Assembly (NCBI GenBank): GCA_012799255.1
Contig: JAAZLQ010000298.1
Span: forward strand, 1 to 23,690
Origin: Bacillota bacterium
Lineage (GTDB): Bacteria > Bacillota_G > Limnochordia > DTU010
Length of the DNA stretch: 23,690 bases
Direction: 5' to 3'
The notes under the pieces were generated by a model. That model worked only from the letters and a program-made list of their open reading frames with translations, did not search any database and was not told where the DNA came from. Numbering within the stretch: position 1 is the first letter of the stretch; each line of letters starts with the position of its first letter. Made by a program: the position numbers and the translations under genes. Below are positions 15,171-23,147 of the stretch, in pieces.

Positions 15171-16043
15171 TTACTTTTCATCTGCCAGGCCAACGCCTGC
15201 CATAAAGTATTCATGCAATCCCAGTAAAACTACCAAGGGCGGAACGGCAACGATCAAGGCACCAGCCATAACCACACCCCAGTTGGTAACTCCCTGGGCA
15301 CCTCCACCAGAAAGTACCTTCAAACCAACCTGAATTACTTGCTTCGTTGGCTCAGAGATCACGATCAACGGCCAGAGGTATTCGTTCCAGAGATAGATAA
15401 ACTGAATCACAACCATGGCGCCAATCACATTAGCGGACATGGGAGCCAGAATCCTCACCAAAAAGCCAATTGGCCCGACCCCATCCATGCGAGCAGCGTC
15501 CACAATGGAGGTGGGGATGGACATAAAGTGCTGTTGGAAGAGGAAGATACCGGTTGCACTGGCTAAATAAGGGATGGTAAGGGAATAATACGTATTCACC
15601 CAGCCAAATTTGGCCATTACATTAAAGAGGGGAACGATAATAACCGGCATGGGTAACATCAGAGTTAACAGCACAAAGTAGAACCAGATCTTCTTACCTG
15701 GAAACTCAAAGTACACAAACGCCAAAGCCCCCAAGAGAGCGGTTACAATCTTACCGAAAGAACCCACTACCGCAATAAAGCCACTGTTTAACATCATCCT
15801 GCTCAGACCATAGTCACTCCAGGCCGCAGAAAAGTTGGCCAAAGCGTTCCGACCAAACTTCAGCAGAGGTGGATAACTAAGTACCTGTTGAGATGTCTGG
15901 GTACTCTTGAGCACTGCAAAGATGACAGGTGCTGCAATAATCAAGAGTAACAGACCCAATACTCCATAAACCACAGCAGTTTCAAGGGACCTTTTCCGTC
16001 TGGCGCGCGCCGGGTCAACTTTGCGTGGAGCATCAATTGCCAT
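15171..16043 (-). CDS. CUT1 ABC transporter permease, MalG/UgpE-like
   Basis: An inner-membrane permease of 290 residues with about six helices. It has a charged N-terminus (PARARRKRS) before the first helix (about 22-46). The EAA docking loop is at 180-204: IVDAARMDGVGPIGFLVRIL, with the conserved D-G. ATG 16043 sits inside the end of the MalF-like gene (11-base overlap) with GGAAGGATGG upstream, suggesting coupled translation. It pairs with the 16033-16917 product and is served by the UgpB-like binding protein. No enzyme or ATPase gene is in this three-gene operon, so the ATP-binding subunit must come from elsewhere. Confidence 0.92.
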   Translation of the reverse strand: MAIDAPRKVDPARARRKRSLETAVVYGVLGLLLLIIAAPVIFAVLKSTQTSQQVLSYPPLLKFGRNALANFSAAWSDYGLSRMMLNSGFIAVVGSFGKIVTALLGALAFVYFEFPGKKIWFYFVLLTLMLPMPVIIVPLFNVMAKFGWVNTYYSLTIPYLASATGIFLFQQHFMSIPTSIVDAARMDGVGPIGFLVRILAPMSANVIGAMVVIQFIYLWNEYLWPLIVISEPTKQVIQVGLKVLSGGGAQGVTNWGVVMAGALIVAVPPLVVLLGLHEYFMAGVGLADEK

Positions 16044-16917
16044 AGTGCACCATCCTTCCTGTGGTACGGAATTGGAGTAGTGTCAGCACAACTACAAAGA
16101 GGAACAGAATCAAAGACTGGGCAGCGGCCAAGCCAGAGTTAAAGTTCTGGAACCCGTCTTTATAGAGCTGATAAATTAGCATATTAGTCGCGTTGGCAGG
16201 ACCTCCACGAGTCATAACGTCTACCATACCAACTGTATCAAAGAAGGCATAGTTTATATTGATCACTAACAAGAAAAATATAGTTGGCGATAACAATGGA
16301 ATCGTAACATGAAACAGCTGCTTCCAGAAGGACGCCCCATCCACCTCCGCCGCTTCCAGAAATGAGTCCGAAATATTCTGGAGACCCGCTAGGAAAAAGA
16401 CTAGGTTATACCCAAAATTGTTCCAGATCGCGGTCACAACCAGCATGCCCAACGCTAGGGATGGGTTGGAGAACCAGTCTGGTTTGGTACCGGCTATCGA
16501 GTCGATAATATAGTTTACTAAACCCGAATGGGGGTTAAAGAGCAAAAGCCAGATCGTACCTGCAACCGCTGGAGATAAAGCATAGGGCCACACCAAGGCG
16601 ACGCGCAATGCTTTTGCTGCCATTAGTTTTCGATTAAGCAGTACCGCCACCATAAGCGATAGGCTAAGCCCGATTACCACTACCAAAAAAGCAAACCACA
16701 GGGTAATTCCCATGCTGCGCAGGTATTGTGGCGAGGAGAGTAAACGGGTGAAGTTTTGCAGTCCCACAAACCGCTGCCTTGCGCCAAAAAACAGACTTTG
16801 GTACATGCTAGTGCGGAATGTCATGGTCGCAGGATAATAGATAAAAAGTCCGCAGACGATAATCGTCGGGAGGAGAAGTAAATAGGGTAGCAGCTTACCA
16901 GGAAACTTTGCTTGCAT
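16033..16917 (-). CDS. CUT1 ABC transporter permease, MalF/UgpA-like
   Basis: A permease of 294 residues. The first helix begins almost at once (LLPYLLLLPTIIVCGLFIYYP, about 9-29). A GLQNF motif lies at 52-56. The EAA loop is at 188-212: LEAAEVDGASFWKQLFHVTI, followed by PLLSPT. The start is ATG 16917, which has GTGGGG eight bases upstream. An in-frame TTG at 16941 would add eight residues but lacks an SD. It lies 89 bases after the binding-protein stop, with a GC-rich stem-loop between. The UgpA resemblance together with the UgpB-like binding protein suggests uptake of glycerol-3-phosphate, its diesters, or a sugar. Confidence 0.9.
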   Translation of the reverse strand: MQAKFPGKLLPYLLLLPTIIVCGLFIYYPATMTFRTSMYQSLFFGARQRFVGLQNFTRLLSSPQYLRSMGITLWFAFLVVVIGLSLSLMVAVLLNRKLMAAKALRVALVWPYALSPAVAGTIWLLLFNPHSGLVNYIIDSIAGTKPDWFSNPSLALGMLVVTAIWNNFGYNLVFFLAGLQNISDSFLEAAEVDGASFWKQLFHVTIPLLSPTIFFLLVININYAFFDTVGMVDVMTRGGPANATNMLIYQLYKDGFQNFNSGLAAAQSLILFLFVVVLTLLQFRTTGRMVHYGN

Positions 16918-16955
16918 CAGTTTCGCCCCACTTTCTGTCAATCACTGTTTAGAAC

Positions 16956-16989
16956 TCGGTCGCCGGCAGGCGAGCCCACAGGCGACCGA
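16956..16989 (-). promoter_or_regulatory. Intercistronic stem-loop after the UgpB-like gene
   Basis: A 9-bp GC-rich stem (TCGGTCGCC with GGCGACCGA) closes a 16-base loop between the binding-protein stop at 17007 and the permease gene. No T-run follows on the transcribed strand. It resembles the mRNA-stabilising or attenuating hairpins often found after binding-protein genes. Confidence 0.6.
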
Positions 16990-17006
16990 AGAGCAAATAA
17001 CTTAAT

Positions 17007-18329
17007 CTAAAAGAGGCTATTGTAATCTGCAAAGGACTGTTCAACTTGTTTTTTAGCATGGGCTAGCGCATCTTCCACAGTAGACCCGCCCATTACCATT
17101 TGGAAGGCTTCCTCAAGAATGTTACGAACCTCTTGGAAACGTCCAATTAAGGCACCTTGAGTACCTACGCCTGGTATCGTATCAACTACCTGATCCAAAG
17201 CTACCCTAAAGTTGGGGTTATCTTTAAACCAGCCTTCTTCTTCTAGAAGGGCGACAGCACTTTCCCGGATCGGGAAGTAACCGGTTGATTTATGCCAGGT
17301 TACTTGCTGTTCGGGCGAGCTCATCCAGATGAGGAACTTAGTTGCAGCCTCAAGCTCTTCTTTGGGATTATTGGCCACGAGCCAAATGGAAGCACCACCA
17401 GGAACTACACCTTGTCTGGGCACACCGTCGGGCACAGGGAGCTCGGCGCAGATTACTTCAAAACCAGCTTCCCGGCCGGCATTGGTAAGGAAGGTAACGT
17501 CAGAAGTGGAGGTAATCTCCATAGCTACTTGTTGGCCCATGAAGAAAGCATTGGCCTGATCCCAGTCTTCAACACCGGGGTTAATCCAGAGGCCTTCGTC
17601 ATAGAGCTGTTTCCACCAAGTAAAGATGCGGCGCATTTCTTCCGTATCGGTGTTGATGGAAGTTGGACGAGCACTTCTACCGTTATCATTATTGACCAGA
17701 GCAACACCTTGCTCAGCCATCCACTGTTCTACAAACCAGGTATGGAGTGGCCAAGTAATGCCGTAAGGTGCTACGCCAGAAGCCACAATAGCCTTGCTGG
17801 CTTCAATGATTTCTGAGAAAGTCTTAGGCGGATTGGTCGGATCCAATCCAGCGGCACGGAACATATCCGCATTGATATATAGAATTGCACTAGAGGAGTT
17901 AAAGGGCATGGACCACTGGGTTTCACCAACACGATAGTAGTTAACCACAGCAGACACATAGTCATTCCAGTCCACATCGTCAGGCCCAATGAACTGATCG
18001 AGGGGAACAAAAACTCCCGAGTCAATGGCTGCCAGACTGCCTACTTCATAAATCTGCACCACAGTTGGTGCCGTCCCGGCCATGGCCGAGGCAATAGTAG
18101 CATTTAAAACCTCTGGATATGTCCCTCTAAACACGGACTCTACATAGACTTCAGACTGAGAAGCGTTATACGTATCAATCATGGCTTCCATGGCCCGACC
18201 AATGTCGCCGCCCATGGAGTGCCAAAACGTTACCTTTACAGGAGCAGCTGATACGGCTACCACTCCCAATACCAACAGCAGAAGAGTCGTGCAAACCACT
18301 AATTGAACCTTTTTACGCATATACCCCAT
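17007..18329 (-). CDS. ABC transporter extracellular solute-binding protein, UgpB-like
   Basis: A 440-residue secreted binding protein. The N-terminus is MGYMRKK, then a hydrophobic core, with probable cleavage after AVSA (residue 28). The only early cysteine (13) precedes the core in a VVC context and does not form a lipobox. The mature start KVTFWHSMGGDIGRAMEAMIDTYN, and further on PTVVQIYEVGS, closely match the pattern of E. coli UgpB (glycerol-3-phosphate binding). ATG 18329 has AAAGGGG seven bases upstream. It heads the operon with the two permeases. The glycerol-3-phosphate or glycerophosphodiester assignment is plausible, but many UgpB relatives bind sugars, so I give no gene symbol. 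Beyond the start lies a 239-base intergenic region shared with the divergent BCCT gene. Confidence 0.9.
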   Translation of the reverse strand: MGYMRKKVQLVVCTTLLLLVLGVVAVSAAPVKVTFWHSMGGDIGRAMEAMIDTYNASQSEVYVESVFRGTYPEVLNATIASAMAGTAPTVVQIYEVGSLAAIDSGVFVPLDQFIGPDDVDWNDYVSAVVNYYRVGETQWSMPFNSSSAILYINADMFRAAGLDPTNPPKTFSEIIEASKAIVASGVAPYGITWPLHTWFVEQWMAEQGVALVNNDNGRSARPTSINTDTEEMRRIFTWWKQLYDEGLWINPGVEDWDQANAFFMGQQVAMEITSTSDVTFLTNAGREAGFEVICAELPVPDGVPRQGVVPGGASIWLVANNPKEELEAATKFLIWMSSPEQQVTWHKSTGYFPIRESAVALLEEEGWFKDNPNFRVALDQVVDTIPGVGTQGALIGRFQEVRNILEEAFQMVMGGSTVEDALAHAKKQVEQSFADYNSLF

Positions 18330-18473
18330 TAAGATACCCCTTTCTAAACTGTGTTTTCTTTCAGCATCCTCAACAATTTACAATGTCGCCTCTTTTTTAC
18401 ACCTCCTTATAACAAACGTGAACAAATTGATGTTTTTATTAATTTCTTCCCGATATTCCATAATCCTTCTTTC

Positions 18474-18502
18474 TTGATTTATTTACAAAGACAAGGCAGA
18501 AT
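18474..18502 (+). promoter_or_regulatory. Weak candidate promoter of the BCCT transporter gene
   Basis: TTGATT (18474-18479) and CAGAAT (18497-18502) are separated by 17 bases, each matching four of six consensus positions. It would give a leader of about 60 bases. The octamer AGGCAGA with preceding CA occurs here and again at 18539-18547, which could be a factor-binding repeat or chance. Confidence 0.3.
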
Positions 18503-18568
18503 AGATGTATGTAAACTATTTTAGCTACAATAGACAATCAAGGCAGAGCTGCTAGAAAGGTGTAGCGT

Positions 18569-20134
18569 ATGACAGGTAAAAACTTAGATTGGGCTATCAT
18601 GCTTGTACCATTGGGGGGAATTCTAGGATTGGCAGCTTTAGTTGCCGTCCGACCTGAGCAGTCATTTGCCGCTCTAGCACTGCTGCGGGACTTCTTTGGC
18701 AATCAATTAGGCGCTTACTACATAGTTGTGGGAGTTGGGGTATTCTTAGCCTCTTTGTATATGGCCTTTTCTCGCTATGGGAACCTTGTTTTAGGAAAAA
18801 TAGAAAAGCCCCGCTATTCTAACCTGAAATGGGGCTTAATGGTATTCTCTGCAACCATGGGTGCAGATATCATTTATTGGTCCTTGATTGAGTGGGCGTA
18901 TTATTTCAACGAACCGCGAATTTCGCAGATCGGGGGACCACAGAATTGGGCTTCTACCTATCCCCTCTTCCACTGGGGACCAATTCCTTGGAGTTTTTAC
19001 ATTAGCCTCGCGGTTGTCTTTGGATTTATGTTGCATGTACGGGAAAACGGCAGGCAAAAAATCTCTGAAACCTGCCGTCCGCTCTTAGGTAGTCGTGTGG
19101 ATGGATTTTGGGGGAAAGCTATAAATTTGGTCGCGGTATTTGGCCTTCTGGCAGGAACCACCACCACACTTGGGGTGGTAATGCCCCTTTTGTCCGCGAT
19201 TGTCACCAGAATTACTGGAATTCCAGCAAGTTTAGGCCTGACACTAGCCATTCTCTTTCTTATTACCTTAATTTACACTCTGGCGGTGTGGTTTGGAATT
19301 GAAGGGATCTCTAAACTGGCCACAGTCTGTGCCACCATGTTTGGTGCCTTGCTTCTCTATGTGCTGCTAGCCGGGGGTGAAACCCGCTATATTGTGGAGA
19401 CAGGCATTCAATCCCTCGGAAACCTTGCCCAAAATTTCTTGTCGCTGGCAACCTGGATCGACCCACTCAGAAACTCGGGCAGTGGCGGCGCAGGGTTCAC
19501 CCAAACCTGGACGGTTTTTTATTGGTCCTATTGGATGGTGTGGTGTATTGCCACGCCCCTTTTCATCGGTACAATCAGCCAGGGACGTACAATCCGCAGC
19601 ACCGTCCTAGGTGGCTATGCGTGGGGACTTGCGGGTACCTTTGCTTCATTTATGATCTTAGGAAACTTTGGCTTAGCCCAGCAAATGCGTGGCACACTTG
19701 AAATCGCAAGTAGACTGCAGGAAGGCGAAGGGGCAGCAATGCTCATTCTAGATATCTTCCAGCGGCTACCACTTCAAAATGCTGGTCTTATGCTTTTGGC
19801 AGTCACCATGGTCATGTTTTATACCACAGTCTTTGACGCCCTTACTTTGGTGCTTTCTACCTATTCCTATAAACAGCTGCAAGTTTTGAAGGAACCAGAT
19901 AAGAAAGTCCGCACCTTCTGGGCACTGCTCTTTACTTTGCTTCCTGCAGCACTGATTTTTTCCGAGGGCACCTTGTCCAGCCTACAGACAGTTCCCATTA
20001 TTGCCGCTTTCCCGATTGGAACTGTGATTATCCTGGCCATCACCAGCTTTTTCAGGGATGCGAGAAAAGTCTTGGACAAAGAAACTTCAATTTACGAAGA
20101 ATCAGAAGTGGCTGTAAGCCAAAAAACTAGCTAA
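18569..20134 (+). CDS. BCCT-family betaine/carnitine/choline transporter
   Basis: A 521-residue integral membrane transporter for a quaternary ammonium compound, with about twelve helices. The family signature is clear: TWTVFYWSYWMVWCIATPLFIG at about 312-333, with the aromatic-rich substrate box, followed by TISQGRTIRST. The unwound-helix region is represented by LLAGTTTTLGVV near 194-205, and MGADIIYWSLIEWAYYF lies near 96-112. It lacks the long charged N- and C-terminal extensions used for osmosensing in BetP, so it may act as a nutrient or antiporter-type transporter like CaiT. The start is ATG 18569 with AGAAAGG upstream. No metabolic genes for betaine or carnitine are adjacent. Its 3' end overlaps the convergent ATPase gene by eight bases. 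The family assignment is secure, the substrate and coupling ion are not. Confidence 0.93.
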   Translation: MTGKNLDWAIMLVPLGGILGLAALVAVRPEQSFAALALLRDFFGNQLGAYYIVVGVGVFLASLYMAFSRYGNLVLGKIEKPRYSNLKWGLMVFSATMGADIIYWSLIEWAYYFNEPRISQIGGPQNWASTYPLFHWGPIPWSFYISLAVVFGFMLHVRENGRQKISETCRPLLGSRVDGFWGKAINLVAVFGLLAGTTTTLGVVMPLLSAIVTRITGIPASLGLTLAILFLITLIYTLAVWFGIEGISKLATVCATMFGALLLYVLLAGGETRYIVETGIQSLGNLAQNFLSLATWIDPLRNSGSGGAGFTQTWTVFYWSYWMVWCIATPLFIGTISQGRTIRSTVLGGYAWGLAGTFASFMILGNFGLAQQMRGTLEIASRLQEGEGAAMLILDIFQRLPLQNAGLMLLAVTMVMFYTTVFDALTLVLSTYSYKQLQVLKEPDKKVRTFWALLFTLLPAALIFSEGTLSSLQTVPIIAAFPIGTVIILAITSFFRDARKVLDKETSIYEESEVAVSQKTS

Positions 20135-21221
20135 CCAAACGCTCCGTTTCTTCATCGTAGACATTGATATATTTCTCATCAAAGGTGATCCAGACATCTT
20201 GATCAATATGCACAACCACATCCCGCTCTTCTCGGATAATTACGTCTTGATCGCCCACTAAAGCATAGATAATCACACTGGATCCTGCAGGTAGCACTGC
20301 ATAGACCTTGCCCTTGAGGCTTTGCTCCACAGGAACAGTGCTAACCTGGAGATCCTCGGGCCTAACGCCGAGGACAAAGTTACCCGGTTTTAGGTTCTTG
20401 GTAAGGAGCACGCTCTCACCTGTAGCAAACTTTAACTCTGAACTGCCCTGCTTGAGGGCAGTTGTTACTTTCAAAAAGTTCATTTGGGGATTGCCCATAA
20501 AGTCAGCCACAAACAGGGTGGCGGGATTTTTGTACACTTGATCAGGAGCATCATACTGTTCAATAATGCCACCATTCATCACTGCTGTCTTCGTAGACAG
20601 CGTTAACGCCTCTTCCTGATCGTGGGTGACATAAACTACCGTCACATCCAGATCATTGTGCATCCTCTTCAGTTCTGCCCGCATTTGCATGCGCAGTTTA
20701 GCATCTAAGTTGGACAAAGGCTCATCCATCAGCAAGATTTCTGGCTGGGCAGCTAGCATTCTGGCAACCGCAACACGCTGTTGCTGTCCGCCGCTTAACT
20801 CCGAAGGGTAGCGCTCCACATATTCCGCCATCTGTACATTGGCCAGTGAGTCATACACCCTGCGGCGAATCTCCTCCTTGTTCATCCTTCCTTCCAACCC
20901 AAAGGCCACGTTTTGGAACACGGTCATATGGGGCCAGAGGGCGTAGGACTGGAAGATCAGCCCCACTTTCCGTTCTGCAGCAGGCAAGTTAATTCCCCGC
21001 TTGGCGGAAAAGACAAGTCTATCGTCGATCCAAATTTCCCCATCATCAGGTTCCTCGAGACCGGCAATAATCCTCAATGTGGTGGTCTTCCCGCATCCAG
21101 ATGGTCCTAATAGGGTCGTGAAATCCCGGTCCATGATCTCCAGATCCATGTTATCAATCACAGTTACGCCGGGAAAACGTTTGGTAATCCCCTTTAACAC
21201 GATTTTCTTCTTGTCACTCAT
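20127..21221 (-). CDS. ABC transporter ATP-binding protein (PotA/FbpC type, with TOBE domain)
   Basis: The cytoplasmic ATPase subunit of the importer encoded by the upstream genes, 364 residues. It has Walker A GPSGCGKTT (39-47), Q-loop Q91, signature LSGGQQQRVAVAR (142-154), Walker B ILLMDEP (162-168), D-loop SNLDA and switch H200 (VTHDQEEAL). A C-terminal extension from about 235, containing VLGVRPEDL, is a TOBE-type regulatory domain. The start is ATG 21221, which has GGAGGT seven bases upstream. A TTG at 21236 would overlap the permease end and lacks an SD. Only one base separates it from the permease stop. It is the only ABC ATPase in the window. Serving the two ATPase-less CUT1 importers as well is conceivable but unsupported. 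Confidence 0.94.
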   Translation of the reverse strand: MSDKKKIVLKGITKRFPGVTVIDNMDLEIMDRDFTTLLGPSGCGKTTTLRIIAGLEEPDDGEIWIDDRLVFSAKRGINLPAAERKVGLIFQSYALWPHMTVFQNVAFGLEGRMNKEEIRRRVYDSLANVQMAEYVERYPSELSGGQQQRVAVARMLAAQPEILLMDEPLSNLDAKLRMQMRAELKRMHNDLDVTVVYVTHDQEEALTLSTKTAVMNGGIIEQYDAPDQVYKNPATLFVADFMGNPQMNFLKVTTALKQGSSELKFATGESVLLTKNLKPGNFVLGVRPEDLQVSTVPVEQSLKGKVYAVLPAGSSVIIYALVGDQDVIIREERDVVVHIDQDVWITFDEKYINVYDEETERLVS

Positions 21222-21222
21222 C

Positions 21223-23070
21223 CTAGCGACCTCCAATCCCAGATGCCAAGTCTGTTTTTTGCCACTTGTTCACTATGGTTGTCAAAGTCAGTACTGTGAT
21301 AATCAGCAAAACTGTAATTGCGTAAGTGATTTGCTTATTTCCCTCTTCAATAAACCTATACGTAATCGAAGTTAACACCCGATTTGCCGGTGTGGCTAGC
21401 AAAATGTACAAACTGAGTTCCCGCATAGAAGTGATCAGAACGATCAGAGCACCAGCTACAAATCCATTTCTGGTCAGCGGAAACATAATCTTCACAAACC
21501 GTTTCCACCAAGGTACACCTTGAATTACGGCCGCCTCCTCCAAATCGCCTGAAACCTGGAGCATGGCACTCACCCCAGAACGGGCGGTGTAGGGTAGCTG
21601 TTTACCAACTGTCACGATAACGAGCAAGGCAAAAGTCCCGTAAAGACTGGGAATAAACCAGTTAGGACGGGAAAAAAGCGCCAAGTAAATGCTGCCAAAA
21701 ACAATACTGGGAATCAGCATGGGCACAAAGGAGAGTTGTTCTAGACTCTGGGAGAGCCATTTGCCCCTCTCTTTCACTACCACATAGCCAATGCACATTC
21801 CAACTACGCCAGTTAACAAACCACCAATAACCGAAAGGGAAACGCTGTTTTTCAGAGCCCCTAAAACCTCGACATTGCGCAGAATTCCTGGTGCCCCATC
21901 GGCATAGGCCCGGGTACTTTCGCCAATCCAGTAGTGGAGCGAGAAGTTACTTAGACTGAAGTTACCCATGTTCAACATCACACTGGAGTAAGCGATCAAA
22001 AGTAGCGGAAAGACCGCAACCAAGAGGAGGAAAAGAACTACCACAACGGTGATGGGTGTTCGCCATTTCCCTAGTTTCACCAAATTATGTTTAGTTCCCT
22101 TGCCACCAATTGTTGTGTAACTTTTCCGGGAACCAATCAGTTTGTAGTTGAGCCCTAATCCCACAAAGGACATGAGCATCAGAATAATGGCCAAGATGTA
22201 GCCCTGACTATCTCTTCCAGTTCCTAAGAAGGAGTAAATCTGAGTAGAGATTACGGTATAGCGCGCCGGAAGCCCCAGGATGGCTGGAGTGCCAAAGGTT
22301 CCGATGGAGCGGGCAAAGGCGAGCAGTACTGCCGATGTCAATGCAGGTAGAACAATGGGAAACGTAATCCGCCGCATGATCTTGAGCCTACTAGCACCTA
22401 ACACTTCTCCCGATTCTTCCAATTGGGAGTCAATACTACTCAATGCCCCTGAGATTAACAAGAAGGCGAAGGGGTAATAGTGCAGACCCATGGCAATGAT
22501 GATCGGAACTGGCCCAAAAACCAGCCACTCGGGAACAGTGATTCCAGTAAAATACTCTAAGAACCCTGCGGGCATATACATTTTGCTGTTTTGAAAGACC
22601 TGTACCCAGGCAAGGGCAATTGTCCAAGATGGCAAAACATAGGGCAACACCGCCAGGTTAGAAATGAACTTGCGCATTGGTAGATCCGTCCTGGTGACCA
22701 ACCAGGCAAGAAGACCACCAATTACGATCACCAAGACTACAGTTCCTGCCGCAACCGTGAGAGTGTGCCAGAGGGGATCCCATAACGCAGCTTTGGATAA
22801 GTTGCTATTTAGAATCCTACGCCAATGATAAGTAGTGAACTCACCGACCACAACATCCTCAGTTCTAATCCTCACATCTGGCGGTTGCCAAGTAGCCGTT
22901 GTCCTCAAAAGAGTCCAGAGGGGTGCCACCACCAGATAAGCTAAGATAAGTAATAAAACAAGGCCAAGGATATAATGTGGAGCTAGTATGCGTTTCCTAT
23001 TCTTACGAAGCCAAACCTCAAACCGGCCGTAAGACATTGGGCTTTCTGCCTGAACACCCGGTTTCCCCAT
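21223..23070 (-). CDS. Fused two-domain ABC permease, iron(III)/phosphonate/polyamine type
   Basis: A 615-residue inner-membrane protein carrying both permease halves in one chain, about twelve helices. Each half has an EAA docking loop: LEESGEVLGASRLKIMRRITFPI at 217-239 and LEEAAVIQGVPWWKRFVKIMFPL at 510-532. This fused layout is typical of FbpB (ferric iron), ThiP (thiamine) and some 2-aminoethylphosphonate systems; 615 residues is long for FbpB or ThiP. A periplasmic stretch with WQPPDVRIRTEDVV follows the first helix. ATG 23070 has AAGGAGG seven bases upstream. It lies 77 bases after the binding-protein stop, with a strong stem-loop between. The substrate is best left open; the partial binding protein shows no diagnostic ligand residues. 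Confidence 0.92.
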   Translation of the reverse strand: MGKPGVQAESPMSYGRFEVWLRKNRKRILAPHYILGLVLLLILAYLVVAPLWTLLRTTATWQPPDVRIRTEDVVVGEFTTYHWRRILNSNLSKAALWDPLWHTLTVAAGTVVLVIVIGGLLAWLVTRTDLPMRKFISNLAVLPYVLPSWTIALAWVQVFQNSKMYMPAGFLEYFTGITVPEWLVFGPVPIIIAMGLHYYPFAFLLISGALSSIDSQLEESGEVLGASRLKIMRRITFPIVLPALTSAVLLAFARSIGTFGTPAILGLPARYTVISTQIYSFLGTGRDSQGYILAIILMLMSFVGLGLNYKLIGSRKSYTTIGGKGTKHNLVKLGKWRTPITVVVVLFLLLVAVFPLLLIAYSSVMLNMGNFSLSNFSLHYWIGESTRAYADGAPGILRNVEVLGALKNSVSLSVIGGLLTGVVGMCIGYVVVKERGKWLSQSLEQLSFVPMLIPSIVFGSIYLALFSRPNWFIPSLYGTFALLVIVTVGKQLPYTARSGVSAMLQVSGDLEEAAVIQGVPWWKRFVKIMFPLTRNGFVAGALIVLITSMRELSLYILLATPANRVLTSITYRFIEEGNKQITYAITVLLIITVLTLTTIVNKWQKTDLASGIGGR

Positions 23071-23112
23071 TGCTCAACCTCCTTTTCCGCAAGTTTTACG
23101 GGGTATTTGAGT

Positions 23113-23137
23113 TAGCTGCGGCATTACGCCGCAGCTA
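23113..23137 (-). promoter_or_regulatory. Intercistronic stem-loop after the third binding-protein gene
   Basis: A 10-bp perfect stem (TAGCTGCGGC with GCCGCAGCTA) and a five-base loop lie ten bases after the binding-protein stop. No T-run follows toward the permease gene. It is the strongest of the three hairpins placed after binding-protein genes in this window. Confidence 0.65.
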
Positions 23138-23147
23138 GGGTTGCAGG

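Noticed and set aside
18404..18426. Possible CcpA cre site in the intergenic region between the UgpB-like and BCCT genes
   Set aside because: The best alignment around ACAAACGTGAACA has about three mismatches at conserved positions, so I do not claim it.
22280..22477. Plus-strand ORF opposite the fused permease, and similar short ORFs opposite other genes
   Set aside because: They are antisense to clear transmembrane coding sequence and have neither ribosome sites nor recognisable domains.
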